The notes below the pieces were generated by a model. That model did not search any database. It was not told the origin of the DNA and saw only the letters and a list, made by a program, of their open reading frames with translations. Both the position numbers and the translations under genes were made by a program. A stretch of DNA of 64,000 nucleotides from Bacillus sp. 103mf (GTDB lineage: Bacteria > Bacillota > Bacilli > Bacillales > Bacillaceae_G): NCBI RefSeq assembly GCF_900116295.1, contig NZ_FPAF01000003.1, positions 124,001 to 188,000 on the forward strand, written 5' to 3'. Positions 1-8,520 of this stretch are shown here, in pieces (position 1 is the first letter of the stretch; the number at the start of each line of letters is the position of its first letter).

Positions 1-487
1 GCGGTTAGAAGTTGCATGCGAGAAGCATGGAGCAGAAATTAAATCTAATACTACAGAAAATTTCATTGTGGCAACGGTAGATGTATCTCTGTTTGCTCAA
101 AATTTAGCGCTTGCCGCTGAATCTCTCGGATACGGCATTTGTTATATTGGGGGAATTCGTAATAACCCAGAACAAGTAAGTGAATTACTACATTTGCCGG
201 ATAACGTGTACCCAGTCTTTGGAATGACAGTTGGTGTACCAGATGAAAAACATGGCGTGAAACCTCGCTTACCAGTTGGAGCTATTCTACATGAAAACAC
301 ATATGATGAGAACAAATATAACGAACTACTAGATGAGTATGATCGTACGACCAATGAATATTATAAGGAAAGATTGACAAATCAAAAGGATATAACGTGG
401 ACAGGATCAATGAGCGAGTTTATGTCACAGGAGAAGCGATTGCATATGAAAGAGTTTTTGGTTAAAAAGGGATTTAATCAAAAATAA
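1..487 (+). CDS. NADPH-dependent nitroreductase/FMN oxidoreductase (NfrA/NfsA type), 5'-truncated by window edge
   Basis: The frame is open from base 2, so this is the C-terminal ~160 residues of a longer protein. Residues such as AESLGYGICYIGGIRNN and FGMTVGVPDEK match the FMN-binding, glycine-rich part of the NfsA/NfrA1 nitroreductase family; members reduce flavins, nitro compounds or quinones with NADPH in the cytoplasm. The rest, including the usual start, lies before base 1. A GTG at 68 is in frame but cuts into conserved sequence, so it is not the start. The tail KEFLVKKGFNQK is typical of Bacillus members. A Rho-independent terminator follows directly. The family call is from recognition of conserved segments, without alignment. 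Confidence 0.85.
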   Translation, partial: RLEVACEKHGAEIKSNTTENFIVATVDVSLFAQNLALAAESLGYGICYIGGIRNNPEQVSELLHLPDNVYPVFGMTVGVPDEKHGVKPRLPVGAILHENTYDENKYNELLDEYDRTTNEYYKERLTNQKDITWTGSMSEFMSQEKRLHMKEFLVKKGFNQK

Positions 488-492
488 TGTAG

Positions 493-527
493 AAAAAGCA
501 AATCTGTTTAGACAGGTTTGCTTTTTT
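493..527 (+). terminator. Rho-independent terminator after the nitroreductase gene
   Basis: AAAGCAAATCTGT and GACAGGTTTGCTTTTTT form a stem with a 3-nt loop and one mismatch, followed by a T run, six bases after the stop codon. Confidence 0.9.
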
Positions 528-535
528 GCATGATT

Positions 536-714
536 AAAAAACCGACATAAAATCATTCTTTTTTGGTGGGCGAGAGCATCTAGCCATGCATAGAAGCGGT
601 CAGTGCCCTTTCCTGCCACATGCAAGTTTTAAAACAAAAGGAGAAAGCAAGTGCAGATCATGTTGTATTCGGTATAGCAGCGACTTATATGTCGGAAAAT
701 TAAAATGGATATAT
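536..714 (+). repeat. bcr1-like interspersed repeat, copy A
   Basis: This begins ACCGACATAAAA, holds the central hairpin block (CATCTAGCC...GAAGCGGTCAG) and ends GCAGCGACTTATATGTCGGAAAAT...ATGGATATAT. The same order of blocks recurs at 10524, 17053, 27918, 33196 and 52243, with shortened copies at 23734 and 26118. The terminal blocks CCGACATAA and TTATATGTCGG are inverted complements, so the unit can fold as a whole. It matches my memory of the B. cereus-group bcr1 family; that name is from recollection. Confidence 0.8.
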
Positions 715-839
715 ATAGGTAAGAAAGAAGGAGTTTATTGGTCCAATTAGAAGATAGAAAGTGGTTTTGATATTTAGATTGCAAAAGTACAGCTAATATA
801 TTTGAAATAATTTTATACTCAATGAAAGAAGGAGATTGC

Positions 840-1679
840 GTGATATATGAATTAGAACAGCAGCAATTTATTCGTTGTAAGCATCTTTTACAGCAAGAGA
901 GACACCTTGAGGTACAAGCGATTATTGAAGGGAATAATCCAGGGCGTGTGTTTGTTGATCATGTTGAGTTTCCACAGTCAGGCCTAGTATGGCTTGGTAA
1001 TTTGGATGGTTTTATTTTTATTGGTAATTCGAATAATGAATCGTTTAATTCTGAAATAAAGAAGTTTTTAAATGAAAAAATTGCTAAAGAAGCGATTGAA
1101 CTAGGTGTACATTGGTTCGAAGGATTTGGCCATGGAACAAATTGGGATGAAACAATTAGAAATATATTGAATGGCTATTTATATGAGGAATCTAATCAAA
1201 GAGTATACAAATTATATGAAAATCAGTACCAGATTGAAAGTGAACCGAAAATTGATGAGGCATATACAGTTTTTAAAATAACAAAAGAAAATGTAATTGC
1301 TAATCGCTTATATGATCATTCATTTTTGGTATCAAAACTTTCATTATTTTGGGATTCTATAGAATCTTTCTTGGAAAAAGGCATTGGATATGTGATTATG
1401 TATAAAAATGAAGTAGTAAGTATTTGTTTTTCAGGATTTGTTAGTGAAAATACACATGCAGTAGATATTGAAACAACGAAAGAGCATCGCGGGAAAAAAT
1501 TAGCTCAGAAAGTTGCACATGCATTTGTACAGGATTGTCTCGCTAATGGGAAAACTCCTTATTGGGATTGTATGGAAGAGAACACATCTTCAATTGTGAT
1601 TGCAGAGAGTTTAGGATTTGTAAATGTGTTTAATTATATAGTATATGACTATCAGTTTTTACCTGAAGGACAAGAATAG
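840..1679 (+). CDS. GNAT family N-acetyltransferase (PF12746-like)
   Basis: This is a ~280-residue acetyltransferase of the two-part GNAT type seen in Bacillus. The C-terminal third carries the acetyl-CoA binding pattern: ETTKEHRGKKLAQKVAHAFV, then WDCMEENTSSIVIAESLGF. The N-terminal half (RVFVDHVEFPQSGLVWLGN) is typical of the same family; its substrate is unknown. I chose the GTG at 840 rather than the ATG at 822 because GGAG at 831-834 sits 5 bases before the GTG, while the ATG has no ribosome site. It is monocistronic, preceded by a bcr1-like repeat. Function beyond acetyl transfer cannot be read from sequence. Confidence 0.8.
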   Translation: MIYELEQQQFIRCKHLLQQERHLEVQAIIEGNNPGRVFVDHVEFPQSGLVWLGNLDGFIFIGNSNNESFNSEIKKFLNEKIAKEAIELGVHWFEGFGHGTNWDETIRNILNGYLYEESNQRVYKLYENQYQIESEPKIDEAYTVFKITKENVIANRLYDHSFLVSKLSLFWDSIESFLEKGIGYVIMYKNEVVSICFSGFVSENTHAVDIETTKEHRGKKLAQKVAHAFVQDCLANGKTPYWDCMEENTSSIVIAESLGFVNVFNYIVYDYQFLPEGQE

Positions 1680-1802
1680 TAAGAATAAACCAATCTGAAA
1701 AAGGAATGAACCAGGCGTGTTGATTATCCAGTAAAAAACCATAAATACATACAAAAATGAAGAGAAATTCCCAGGTGTTTTTAAATTATAAAAGAATCAC
1801 CA

Positions 1803-1838
1803 GAAAAGATTTTAGTAGAAGCTAAAGTCTTTTTTTGT
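1803..1838 (+). terminator. Terminator between the GNAT gene and the ArsR-type regulator
   Basis: GATTTTAG and CTAAAGTC pair (one G-T) around a 6-nt loop, followed by seven T. Confidence 0.7.
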
Positions 1839-1962
1839 TTGTAAAATAAAAATATTTCCAATTTTCGATTGACGATTTATTCCTATACTGCTAATATACT
1901 GAATAATTTTGCAAAATTATAAAACTGATTCGATAGATACCGAATCAAAGAGAGGGGACCAT

Positions 1963-2934
1963 ATGGTACACATTACATCTTGGTTTGAACGACATGTCAA
2001 AGTTGTTTATTCACCATTTCGCGAAATGTTATTGAGTTTACACGTTTTATCTAATCCAGCGCATCATGTGAAACGACTACCGTGGGCAGAAAATCTATTG
2101 AGTATGATGAATGAAAACGAAAAGGAATTACTGCATGAAATTAATAGAAAAAGTGATGATTGGTTTCGATTCATTGACTGGTGTTCAGAGTTTCCAGTTG
2201 AAGTGTATGTAGAAGAAGGGATTGAAAGATTACGAGCTACAGATGAAAAGGTATTTCAAAGATTTTTTCCGGATTTAGAGAAAGAAACGATTTGTAATTT
2301 TTTATACGAATACCATCAATGTTATTTCGCAAGGGAGCTTTTTCGAATTGAACCTTGGCTCCAGCAATCCGTACATGATTTGAAAGAAATGATAAAACAA
2401 AATCCATTATCGCTTTCTAAGAGGTTACATCCAAGGTTTTTAATTGAAGGGGAGCAAATCACATTTTTAAAAGCACGTACATGGCAGTATCGTTTTGTAG
2501 ATTTATCTGCGATTACGTTTTATCCATCAACTTTTATCGCACCTCATTTGCTAATGGATAACTTCATTTCTACTCATATAAAAGTGTATTATGAAGTCGA
2601 AATTGCTTCATCCTATCCAGATGAAGTACCAAAGGATTTATTGCAAATTTTACAAGCGATATCAGATGAAACACGCTTAAAAATGTTGCGAGATTTATCA
2701 TTTCAATCGTTTTGTACGCAGCAATTAACAGAGAGGTACAACCTTACGAAATCGACTGTTTCGAATCATTTAAAAATACTTGAAGCAACTGAACTAGTAC
2801 AAAAAGAGCGAAAAGGATATTACGTATTTTATCAAACAAATCGTGAAAAGCTGGAACAAATTCGAGTGGATTTAGATCAATTTATGGACTTTCCAGCCTT
2901 TCATAAAACAGAGGAGGAAAAAACGTGTGGCTAA
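1963..2934 (+). CDS. ArsR-family transcriptional regulator with long N-terminal domain
   Basis: The C-terminal ~90 residues are an ArsR winged helix: ILQAISDETRLKMLRDL, recognition helix LTKSTVSNHLKILE, then a wing around ERKGYYVFYQT. The preceding ~230 residues form a separate domain, probably ligand-sensing, common in Bacillus ArsR-like regulators of ABC exporters. I chose the ATG at 1963 because GAGAGGGG precedes it; the ATG at 1909 has no ribosome site. The stop overlaps the start of the next gene, so it leads a five-gene run with the ABC-2 exporter and the Nudix fusion. It probably regulates this operon. The inducer is unknown; no metal-binding cysteine cluster typical of ArsR metal sensors is visible. 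Confidence 0.85.
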   Translation: MVHITSWFERHVKVVYSPFREMLLSLHVLSNPAHHVKRLPWAENLLSMMNENEKELLHEINRKSDDWFRFIDWCSEFPVEVYVEEGIERLRATDEKVFQRFFPDLEKETICNFLYEYHQCYFARELFRIEPWLQQSVHDLKEMIKQNPLSLSKRLHPRFLIEGEQITFLKARTWQYRFVDLSAITFYPSTFIAPHLLMDNFISTHIKVYYEVEIASSYPDEVPKDLLQILQAISDETRLKMLRDLSFQSFCTQQLTERYNLTKSTVSNHLKILEATELVQKERKGYYVFYQTNREKLEQIRVDLDQFMDFPAFHKTEEEKTCG

Positions 2935-3734
2935 CGTTTTGGGCTACATTTCGTCGTGATTTTTATACGATGCGGAGAGCATATCCATGGGCATTTTTTC
3001 TAGGACATATTTTAAGTGGTATTTATATTGTGTTGTTTTCTTATTTAACATATCACTTTATGTTCCAAGGGAAATTAAATGATAGCTTTATGAAACTAGG
3101 AAAAACAGATGATTATCTTTCCTACGTTATACTAGGTGCTGTTTTTTATTCGTTTGCCGTTTCTTTATTAATGATTGTGAGCCGAACGTTAATTACGGAA
3201 TTACGTGAAGGAACTTTAGATGTACTGTTGTTAACTCCATCATCTCGGCAAGGATATTTTTTAGGAGCAGCTGCACAAGGAATGCTTCGAGTTGGACTTG
3301 AATTTATTGCAATTTTTATGTTTGGTTTGTTGTTTGGATTACAATTTCGTGAAATGAATATCGCTGCTGTGTCACTGTTATTACTTGTTTTATTTTTTTC
3401 AATTTTTGCACAAGCATTAGTGCTTGGAGCTTTCATGCTTTATTTTCGAGATACATATTTAACGCAAAATACATTGTTTATTTTTATGAGTCTTGTTAGC
3501 GGAGTATTTTTTCCGGTAGGCTATCTTCCTGCGGTTTTACAGACTATAAGTTTGCTCATGCCATTATCACATGGCTTATCAGCATTTCGATTATGCATGA
3601 TCGAGGGCGGGAATGTAACTGCTATACAATCTGATCTTATATGGTTATTGGGATTAGGGGTTGTTTATTTTGTAATTGGTGTAATGGCCATAAAACGAAT
3701 GGAAAAGTATGTTATTGAAAAACATTTTGCATAG
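2925..3734 (+). CDS. ABC-2 type transporter permease (first of two)
   Basis: A 269-residue integral membrane protein with about six hydrophobic segments and the ABC-2 layout: coupling region LREGTLDVLLLTPSSRQGYFLGA after TM2 and VSGVFFPVGYLP before the last helices. Such permeases export drugs, peptides or polysaccharides. Translation starts at GTG 2925, with GAGGAGG just upstream and a 10-nt overlap with the regulator gene. It pairs with the ATPase at 3746 and the second permease at 4726, probably as a heterodimeric channel. Substrate unknown. Confidence 0.88.
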   Translation: MWLTFWATFRRDFYTMRRAYPWAFFLGHILSGIYIVLFSYLTYHFMFQGKLNDSFMKLGKTDDYLSYVILGAVFYSFAVSLLMIVSRTLITELREGTLDVLLLTPSSRQGYFLGAAAQGMLRVGLEFIAIFMFGLLFGLQFREMNIAAVSLLLLVLFFSIFAQALVLGAFMLYFRDTYLTQNTLFIFMSLVSGVFFPVGYLPAVLQTISLLMPLSHGLSAFRLCMIEGGNVTAIQSDLIWLLGLGVVYFVIGVMAIKRMEKYVIEKHFA

Positions 3735-3745
3735 GGGAGATTTGG

Positions 3746-4729
3746 ATGATACGGGCGAAACAACTTGTGAAACGCTATGAATTAAAAGAAAAAATAGGTT
3801 TTTTTCGCAAAAAAAGAAAAATAATTGAGGCAGTGAACGGGTTAGATTTAACGATTGAGAAAGGAGAAATTGTCGGTTTGTTAGGTGTGAATGGTGCTGG
3901 AAAAACAACAACTATTAAAATGTTAGCTACGCTTCTTGAACCGACTTCAGGTGTGATTGAAATTGATGGAACAGATAGTACAAAGCAGGATATTCTTGTG
4001 AAGAAAAAAATTAATATGATTGCTGGTGGGGAGCGTATGCTTTATTGGCGCTTAACAGGGAAAGAAAACCTTCAGTATTTTGGAAGTCTATATGGTTTAA
4101 AAGGAGCAGAATTAGAAGAACGCATTCATTTTCTTTTGAAGCAAGTGGAGTTAGAAGAAGCTGCTAATACACCTGTTGAACGATATTCAAAGGGAATGAA
4201 ACAGCGTTTACAAATTGCAAGAGGACTCATCAATGATCCTGATTATTTATTTCTTGATGAGCCGACATTAGGATTAGATGCACCAGTAGCAAAAAAATTA
4301 CGAGAAATGGTATATAAATTAGCGAAAGAACAGAATAAAGGAATTTTATTAACAAGTCACTATCTTGAAGAAGTAGAAGAGCTTTGCGATCGCCTTTATA
4401 TTATTGAAAAAGGAAGCCTTCTGTATGAAGGAACTCCTCAAGATATTATACAATCTATCGTACGCGAGTATCATTTAGAAATTGTGATTTCTGTGTTATC
4501 AAATGAATTAACAGAACAATTGGAGCGCTCTTTCGGAAAAAGAGAAATAAAGTTTGTAAAGGAACATATAGGAGATGGACTGCGCTATGAACTAACAGCA
4601 TCCTTTGATATGACCACGGTAGTTTTATCGTTATTAGCAAAACATCAAATTAGCATACTACAATTAGAAACACATAAAGCGAGGTTAGAGGATGCAATCT
4701 TGCAAATTGCAAATGGGGTGAGTGCGTGA
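3746..4729 (+). CDS. ABC-2 exporter ATP-binding protein
   Basis: A 327-residue ATPase with Walker A GVNGAGKTT (about residue 50), ABC signature YSKGMKQR, Walker B DYLFLDEPTLGLD and switch His in LLTSHYLEEVEE. A C-terminal extension of ~90 residues is typical of drug/antibiotic ABC-2 ATPases (CcmA/DrrA-like). ATG at 3746 is preceded by GGGGAG. It lies between the two permease genes, ends in a GTGA overlap with the second, and energises that pair at the inner face of the membrane. Confidence 0.92.
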   Translation: MIRAKQLVKRYELKEKIGFFRKKRKIIEAVNGLDLTIEKGEIVGLLGVNGAGKTTTIKMLATLLEPTSGVIEIDGTDSTKQDILVKKKINMIAGGERMLYWRLTGKENLQYFGSLYGLKGAELEERIHFLLKQVELEEAANTPVERYSKGMKQRLQIARGLINDPDYLFLDEPTLGLDAPVAKKLREMVYKLAKEQNKGILLTSHYLEEVEELCDRLYIIEKGSLLYEGTPQDIIQSIVREYHLEIVISVLSNELTEQLERSFGKREIKFVKEHIGDGLRYELTASFDMTTVVLSLLAKHQISILQLETHKARLEDAILQIANGVSA

Positions 4730-5529
4730 ATATGTTTTTTGCAGAATGGAAGAAGAGTCACCGTAATCATTTTCATAGTAAAATGGTCTATTTTTCTTTA
4801 TTCATTTGGCCTGTATTATTATTTGCGACTGCTTATTTTTCGGTGAAACCATTTGATACATCAAATAGTAGCCCACTGACAAAATGGATGGATCCAAAGC
4901 AAATTAGCTTTTTTCTCATTACAGGTTATATCGGCTATGTTTTCTTTTGGAGTCTTGTTCAATCAGCATGGCAAATGTCATGGGAACGTCAAAATGGAAC
5001 ATTAGAGCTCATTTTTTTAACACCTGTATCACGCGTATGGATGATGTATTGCCGGGCGGGAGCAAATTTAATAGAAGGTGTATGGATGTTCACCGTTTTC
5101 TCTATACTCATTGTCTTATTTCTTGATGATGTGAAGGTACCACCAGTTGAAAATATTGTATTTGCTTTTATTGTGTTATGTATTTCAGCAGTTGTATGGG
5201 GAGGGGTCTTGAACACTATCTTTTTATTTTCAAGAGATGCGAGCATTCTCTTTACAATTTTAGAAGAACCGATGCAATTTTTTGCTGGTGTACGTATTCC
5301 TGTTGTTGTGTTACCTCTATGGGGAAAAATAATGGCAGCATTGTTTCCATTAACATATGTGCTGCAAATATTTCGCTCGCTATTGATGGAGGGAGAGAGT
5401 GTTATAGATTTATTCCCAAACTTATGCTTGTTATTTAGTATGTTAGCCTTGTTGGTGGTCATATCTTATTTGCTCGTTCGAAAGGCAGAAAAGCATGCAA
5501 AACGAACAGGGAATATGATTTTGTTTTAA
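4726..5529 (+). CDS. ABC-2 type transporter permease (second of two)
   Basis: A 267-residue membrane protein with six predicted hydrophobic helices. The coupling region WERQNGTLELIFLTPVSRVWMMYC matches the equivalent LREGTLDVLLLTP segment of the first permease, showing the two are paralogous half-transporters. GTG at 4726 overlaps the stop of the ATPase gene by four bases (GTGA), so the genes are translationally coupled. Substrate unknown. Confidence 0.88.
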   Translation: MNMFFAEWKKSHRNHFHSKMVYFSLFIWPVLLFATAYFSVKPFDTSNSSPLTKWMDPKQISFFLITGYIGYVFFWSLVQSAWQMSWERQNGTLELIFLTPVSRVWMMYCRAGANLIEGVWMFTVFSILIVLFLDDVKVPPVENIVFAFIVLCISAVVWGGVLNTIFLFSRDASILFTILEEPMQFFAGVRIPVVVLPLWGKIMAALFPLTYVLQIFRSLLMEGESVIDLFPNLCLLFSMLALLVVISYLLVRKAEKHAKRTGNMILF

Positions 5530-5544
5530 GAGGAGGGAGAAAAA

Positions 5545-6597
5545 ATGGAGATTTTTCAAGGTGCAGCAGCATTATGTATAAACAAAGATGGAAATTTATT
5601 AATGGTATTACAAGGACGACCAGATGTAAAAGAGGAGGAATTAAAATGGTCCGTTCCATCTGGTGGAAAATTTGAAAATGAAACATTTGAACAGTGTTGT
5701 ATACGTGAAGTAAAAGAAGAAACGGGATATGATGTACGAATCATTCAAAAGGTACATGAAAAAATTGGTGACAGCAATGGGTATAACGTTCATATTGTGT
5801 ACTATGAAGTAGAAGTGATTGGCGGAAAAGCAGAAATATGTGATCCGGACGGTTTAATTCATGAAATTAGCTGGAAAAGTTTGAGTGAAATAGAAGGAAT
5901 CCACTTATCTTTTCCAGAGGATAAAGAGTTGTTTCATCAATTTGTTTTAGGTGGAAATGAATCTTTTGTACATAATGAAAGAAGGGAAGTAATTGTAAAG
6001 AAACCTGAAAAAATGGAGGTAATTATGAAAACTTTCATATATATGGTGAGACATGGGGATTCACCGAAATATGGAAAAGAAAAAACGAGAGGATTAACTG
6101 AAAAAGGAAAATTAGATGTTCACCGAATAACAGATGTATTACAAGGTGAGGGAATTGACGTTGTTATCTCAAGTCCATACAATCGTTCAATTCTAACTGT
6201 TCAGCAGTTAGCGAAGCAAATAGGACAAGAAGTTTTAGTATTTGAAGACTTAAAAGAGAGAATTTTTATTGCTGAAGAGGAACGAATGTCGGATAAAGAA
6301 TTATTCCCTTTGATAACAAAGTCATTCTTAGAACCCGAATTTGCTTTAACGAGAGGAGAGTCTAATGTCGACTGTCAGAAACGTGCTATAAAAGTCTTAA
6401 AAGAATTATTAAACACCTATCGAGGTCAGAAAGTAGTATTAGGCACTCATGGAGCTGTTATGACTTTGATGATGGGGTATTATGACAGTAAGTATGATTT
6501 GAATTTTTTACTACAGACATCAAAACCAGATATATACAGAATGGAATTCAATGGACAGGAATTGGTGGAGGTTAAAAGATTGTGGGGAATTTCATAG
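5545..6597 (+). CDS. Nudix hydrolase-histidine phosphatase fusion protein
   Basis: This 350-residue ORF joins two enzymes. Residues 1-150 are a Nudix hydrolase with a full box: G40, E46, then REVKEETG at 54-61. Residues 161-350 are a phosphoglycerate-mutase-type histidine phosphatase (VRHG at 168-171, second histidine in GTHGAVM). Both act on phosphorylated small molecules or nucleotides, so a two-step hydrolysis is plausible. GGAGG precedes ATG 5545. An internal in-frame ATG at 6025 has its own site (TGGAGGT, 4-nt gap), so the phosphatase may also be made alone. The stand-alone phosphatase at 20663 shares much of its sequence. It lies 15 bp after the ABC permease gene, likely the same operon. 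Confidence 0.88.
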   Translation: MEIFQGAAALCINKDGNLLMVLQGRPDVKEEELKWSVPSGGKFENETFEQCCIREVKEETGYDVRIIQKVHEKIGDSNGYNVHIVYYEVEVIGGKAEICDPDGLIHEISWKSLSEIEGIHLSFPEDKELFHQFVLGGNESFVHNERREVIVKKPEKMEVIMKTFIYMVRHGDSPKYGKEKTRGLTEKGKLDVHRITDVLQGEGIDVVISSPYNRSILTVQQLAKQIGQEVLVFEDLKERIFIAEEERMSDKELFPLITKSFLEPEFALTRGESNVDCQKRAIKVLKELLNTYRGQKVVLGTHGAVMTLMMGYYDSKYDLNFLLQTSKPDIYRMEFNGQELVEVKRLWGIS

Positions 6598-6778
6598 ATT
6601 GACTGTATTCATCCATAGCTTCTCCAAATGACGTGTATTATAAACAATAGGGTTACTGCGGTAACTCTTTTTCTTATTGCACTAATGGGGGATTGAGTTC
6701 AACAATCTAAAAAATCCGGTTCCTTAGCGTACAAAATTCACGTTTTGTTCTTGCTATCCCGAGATGAAATGGGAGGGA

Positions 6779-7168
6779 ATGGTTTTTGGGCAGAATACCT
6801 TTAAAGTTATTTTTTAAATCAATCCTATTTTTTTCTTATGCGGTATTGTTGTTTATTCTATATTTCAGATTATTTTTGTCTGGAGTGTTTCGACAGGATT
6901 AGGGAGGGATGATATAGTCGGATTTTCTGATAATAAGTATGTAATTGGTCGTCCACCTGTTAGCTATAATTTATATAAAAAAGATAGTGGGGAAACTATA
7001 TTAGATAATGTTATTGGTTATAAAAAGGGAAAAACTAAAAGCTATGTTCGGAATGAAATTGAATTTGCAGTGATAAATGAGATAAAGGGTAGCTATGAAC
7101 TGTATAAAATAGAAAATGCTTCAGAAAAGGATATAGAACAGCTAAAAGAAATGAAGAAATTAGAATAA
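6779..7168 (+). pseudogene. Probable frameshifted small membrane-anchored protein gene
   Basis: From about 6815 to the stop at 7166 one frame reads coherently (GFSDNKYVIGRPPVSYNLYK ... EQLKEMKKLE), with no recognised family. No good start exists in that frame: ATG 6779 (after GGGAGG) meets a stop at about 6815. In another frame, TTG 6786 gives a convincing signal-anchor (KLFFKSILFFSYAVLLFILY) that stops near 6901. A single frameshift near 6880-6900 would join anchor and body into a ~125-residue protein. It could be a decayed gene or a sequencing error. Identity unknown. Confidence 0.45.
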
Positions 7169-7291
7169 AAGAGACTACCTGAAAGGTAAAAATGTACACT
7201 TGTTATTGTTAGATCTAAAAAATGGTTTAGACTGATAACTGGGTTTTATTTTATGAAAAGAGTTATTATTAAAATAAAGTATTAGGGATTC

Positions 7292-7429
7292 AGTCCCATG
7301 CCCCTCAAGCTAATATTTTGAAGTGTCCTCAAAACGAAAATTTTCTTCGTTTTGGGGAACTACCAATTTCTTAAGTTGATGGGCATGAGGTATTTGTATT
7401 TCTTAGCTTGATAGCGATGGGGTGGGACT
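7292..7429 (+). repeat. Long imperfect inverted repeat (MITE- or structured-RNA-like)
   Basis: AGTCCCATGCCCCTCAAGCTA at 7292-7312 is the near-inverse of TAGCTTGATAGCGATGGGG plus TGGGACT at 7404-7429. Inside sits a second hairpin (CAAAACGAAAATTTTCTTCGTTTTGGGG) and a further ATGGGCATGAGG copy of the arm. The whole 138-bp block can fold into a branched structure and contains no ORF. It resembles short non-coding repeats of the cereus group, but no second copy occurs in this window. Confidence 0.6.
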
Positions 7430-7439
7430 CCTATATAAA

Positions 7440-7475
7440 TAAAGGCGAAGTCTTCAAAGAGACTCCGCTTTTTCA
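7440..7475 (+). terminator. Terminator-like hairpin
   Basis: AAAGGCGAAGTCT and AGACTCCGCTTTTT form an imperfect stem (loop TCAAAG), with a T run. It ends the non-coding stretch 7169-7475; nothing else gene-like is seen from there to 7724 apart from an AT-rich promoter region. Confidence 0.65.
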
Positions 7476-7723
7476 ACGTACAATGAACTTCAACAATTAC
7501 TAGCTACTTCCTAAACATTGTTCCTCATTTACCAACCTGTTTATGCTTTTTTCAAACTTTGCACCAGAACCTTTCAATCTATAAAAATAAAAAATAAAAA
7601 AATTCTGAAATATATTTACATATACATTATTTGTAAGATATGATTAGGTGTATCTTCCTAATATACCAAAAAGTTGGAAGTTTTGTAATTTTTGTTAATA
7701 ATTCGAAAATAGAGGGGTGTAAT

Positions 7724-8461
7724 ATGAAAAAATTACATGCATTAGCATTAACAATGGGTTTAATGACTTCAGCTGTGGTTGTACCTACTGCTACTTTTGC
7801 AGGAAGTGATGATTTACCTTATTTGAATGAAATTAAGAAAATGCAACCAGATTTGAGTACATCGGAATTAATATCAAGTATTAATGAAATGGCAAAGAAT
7901 ACAGGAAATACGAAAGAGGCAATTTCTGAACAGATTTATAAAGAACTCAAAGCAGATGAAGCTCAAAGTAAAAAAGAAGCAAGTAAAAAAGTAAATACGT
8001 TAGGAGGAGGAGGTGGTACAGTATCTGTAGGTAATAGCAATATGGGCGATTTCTTTTATACTGGTTCATATACTGCATATTTGAATCATGGACATGTTGG
8101 TATGTACTATAGTTCAAATACAATAGTAGAATCAGTTCCAGGTGACGGAGTACGTACACTTAGTACAACAGCTCGCAAAGTCGATAAAGGCGACGCTGTT
8201 GTCAAATCTGTAAATACTACTTGGCAAAATAAAAATGATGCTGCATGGTGGGTGAAAGATCGTGTAGGTAAAGACGGATATTCTTATAATTTCGCTACGA
8301 ATAGAATTACCACTCATTATGGAGACAAAAATTGTTCAAAACTTATCTGGTCAGCTTATAAGCTTAATGGTGGTTTAGATTTAGACAAAGATGGTGGCGC
8401 TGGCGTATATCCACGAGATGTTCGTGATGCGGAACAAACATCAGTAGTTCGACATATTTAA
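7724..8461 (+). CDS. Secreted YiiX/YaeF-type permuted papain-fold (NlpC/P60-like) cysteine hydrolase
   Basis: A 245-residue exported protein: signal peptide MKKLHALALTMGLMTSAVVVP...TFA, a charged helical spacer (residues ~28-95), then a catalytic domain. NHGHVGMYY supplies the histidine and IVESVPGDGV follows it; DKNCSKLIWSAYKLNGG near the C-terminus supplies the cysteine. This order (His before Cys) is the circular permutation of the YiiX/YycO group, which cleaves peptide or lipid amide bonds, usually at the cell envelope. ATG 7724 is preceded by GAGGGGTG; an upstream in-frame ATG at 7640 lacks a ribosome site and would bury the signal peptide. It is followed by a terminator and then an anchored protein gene. 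Confidence 0.82.
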   Translation: MKKLHALALTMGLMTSAVVVPTATFAGSDDLPYLNEIKKMQPDLSTSELISSINEMAKNTGNTKEAISEQIYKELKADEAQSKKEASKKVNTLGGGGGTVSVGNSNMGDFFYTGSYTAYLNHGHVGMYYSSNTIVESVPGDGVRTLSTTARKVDKGDAVVKSVNTTWQNKNDAAWWVKDRVGKDGYSYNFATNRITTHYGDKNCSKLIWSAYKLNGGLDLDKDGGAGVYPRDVRDAEQTSVVRHI

Positions 8462-8463
8462 TA

Positions 8464-8504
8464 GAAAGAAGTGCAACGAATACATTTGTTGCACTTCTTC
8501 TTGT
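8464..8504 (+). terminator. Terminator/attenuator after the YiiX-like gene
   Basis: AGAAGTGCAACGAA and TTTGTTGCACTTCTTCTT form a long perfect-core stem just after the stop codon. The next gene starts at 8521, so some read-through is possible. Confidence 0.8.
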
Positions 8505-8520
8505 AAGAAAGGAATATATC

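Noticed and set aside
4989-5462. 157-codon minus-strand ORF
   Set aside because: It is antisense to a clear ABC-2 permease, and its composition reflects the opposite strand; no start signal.
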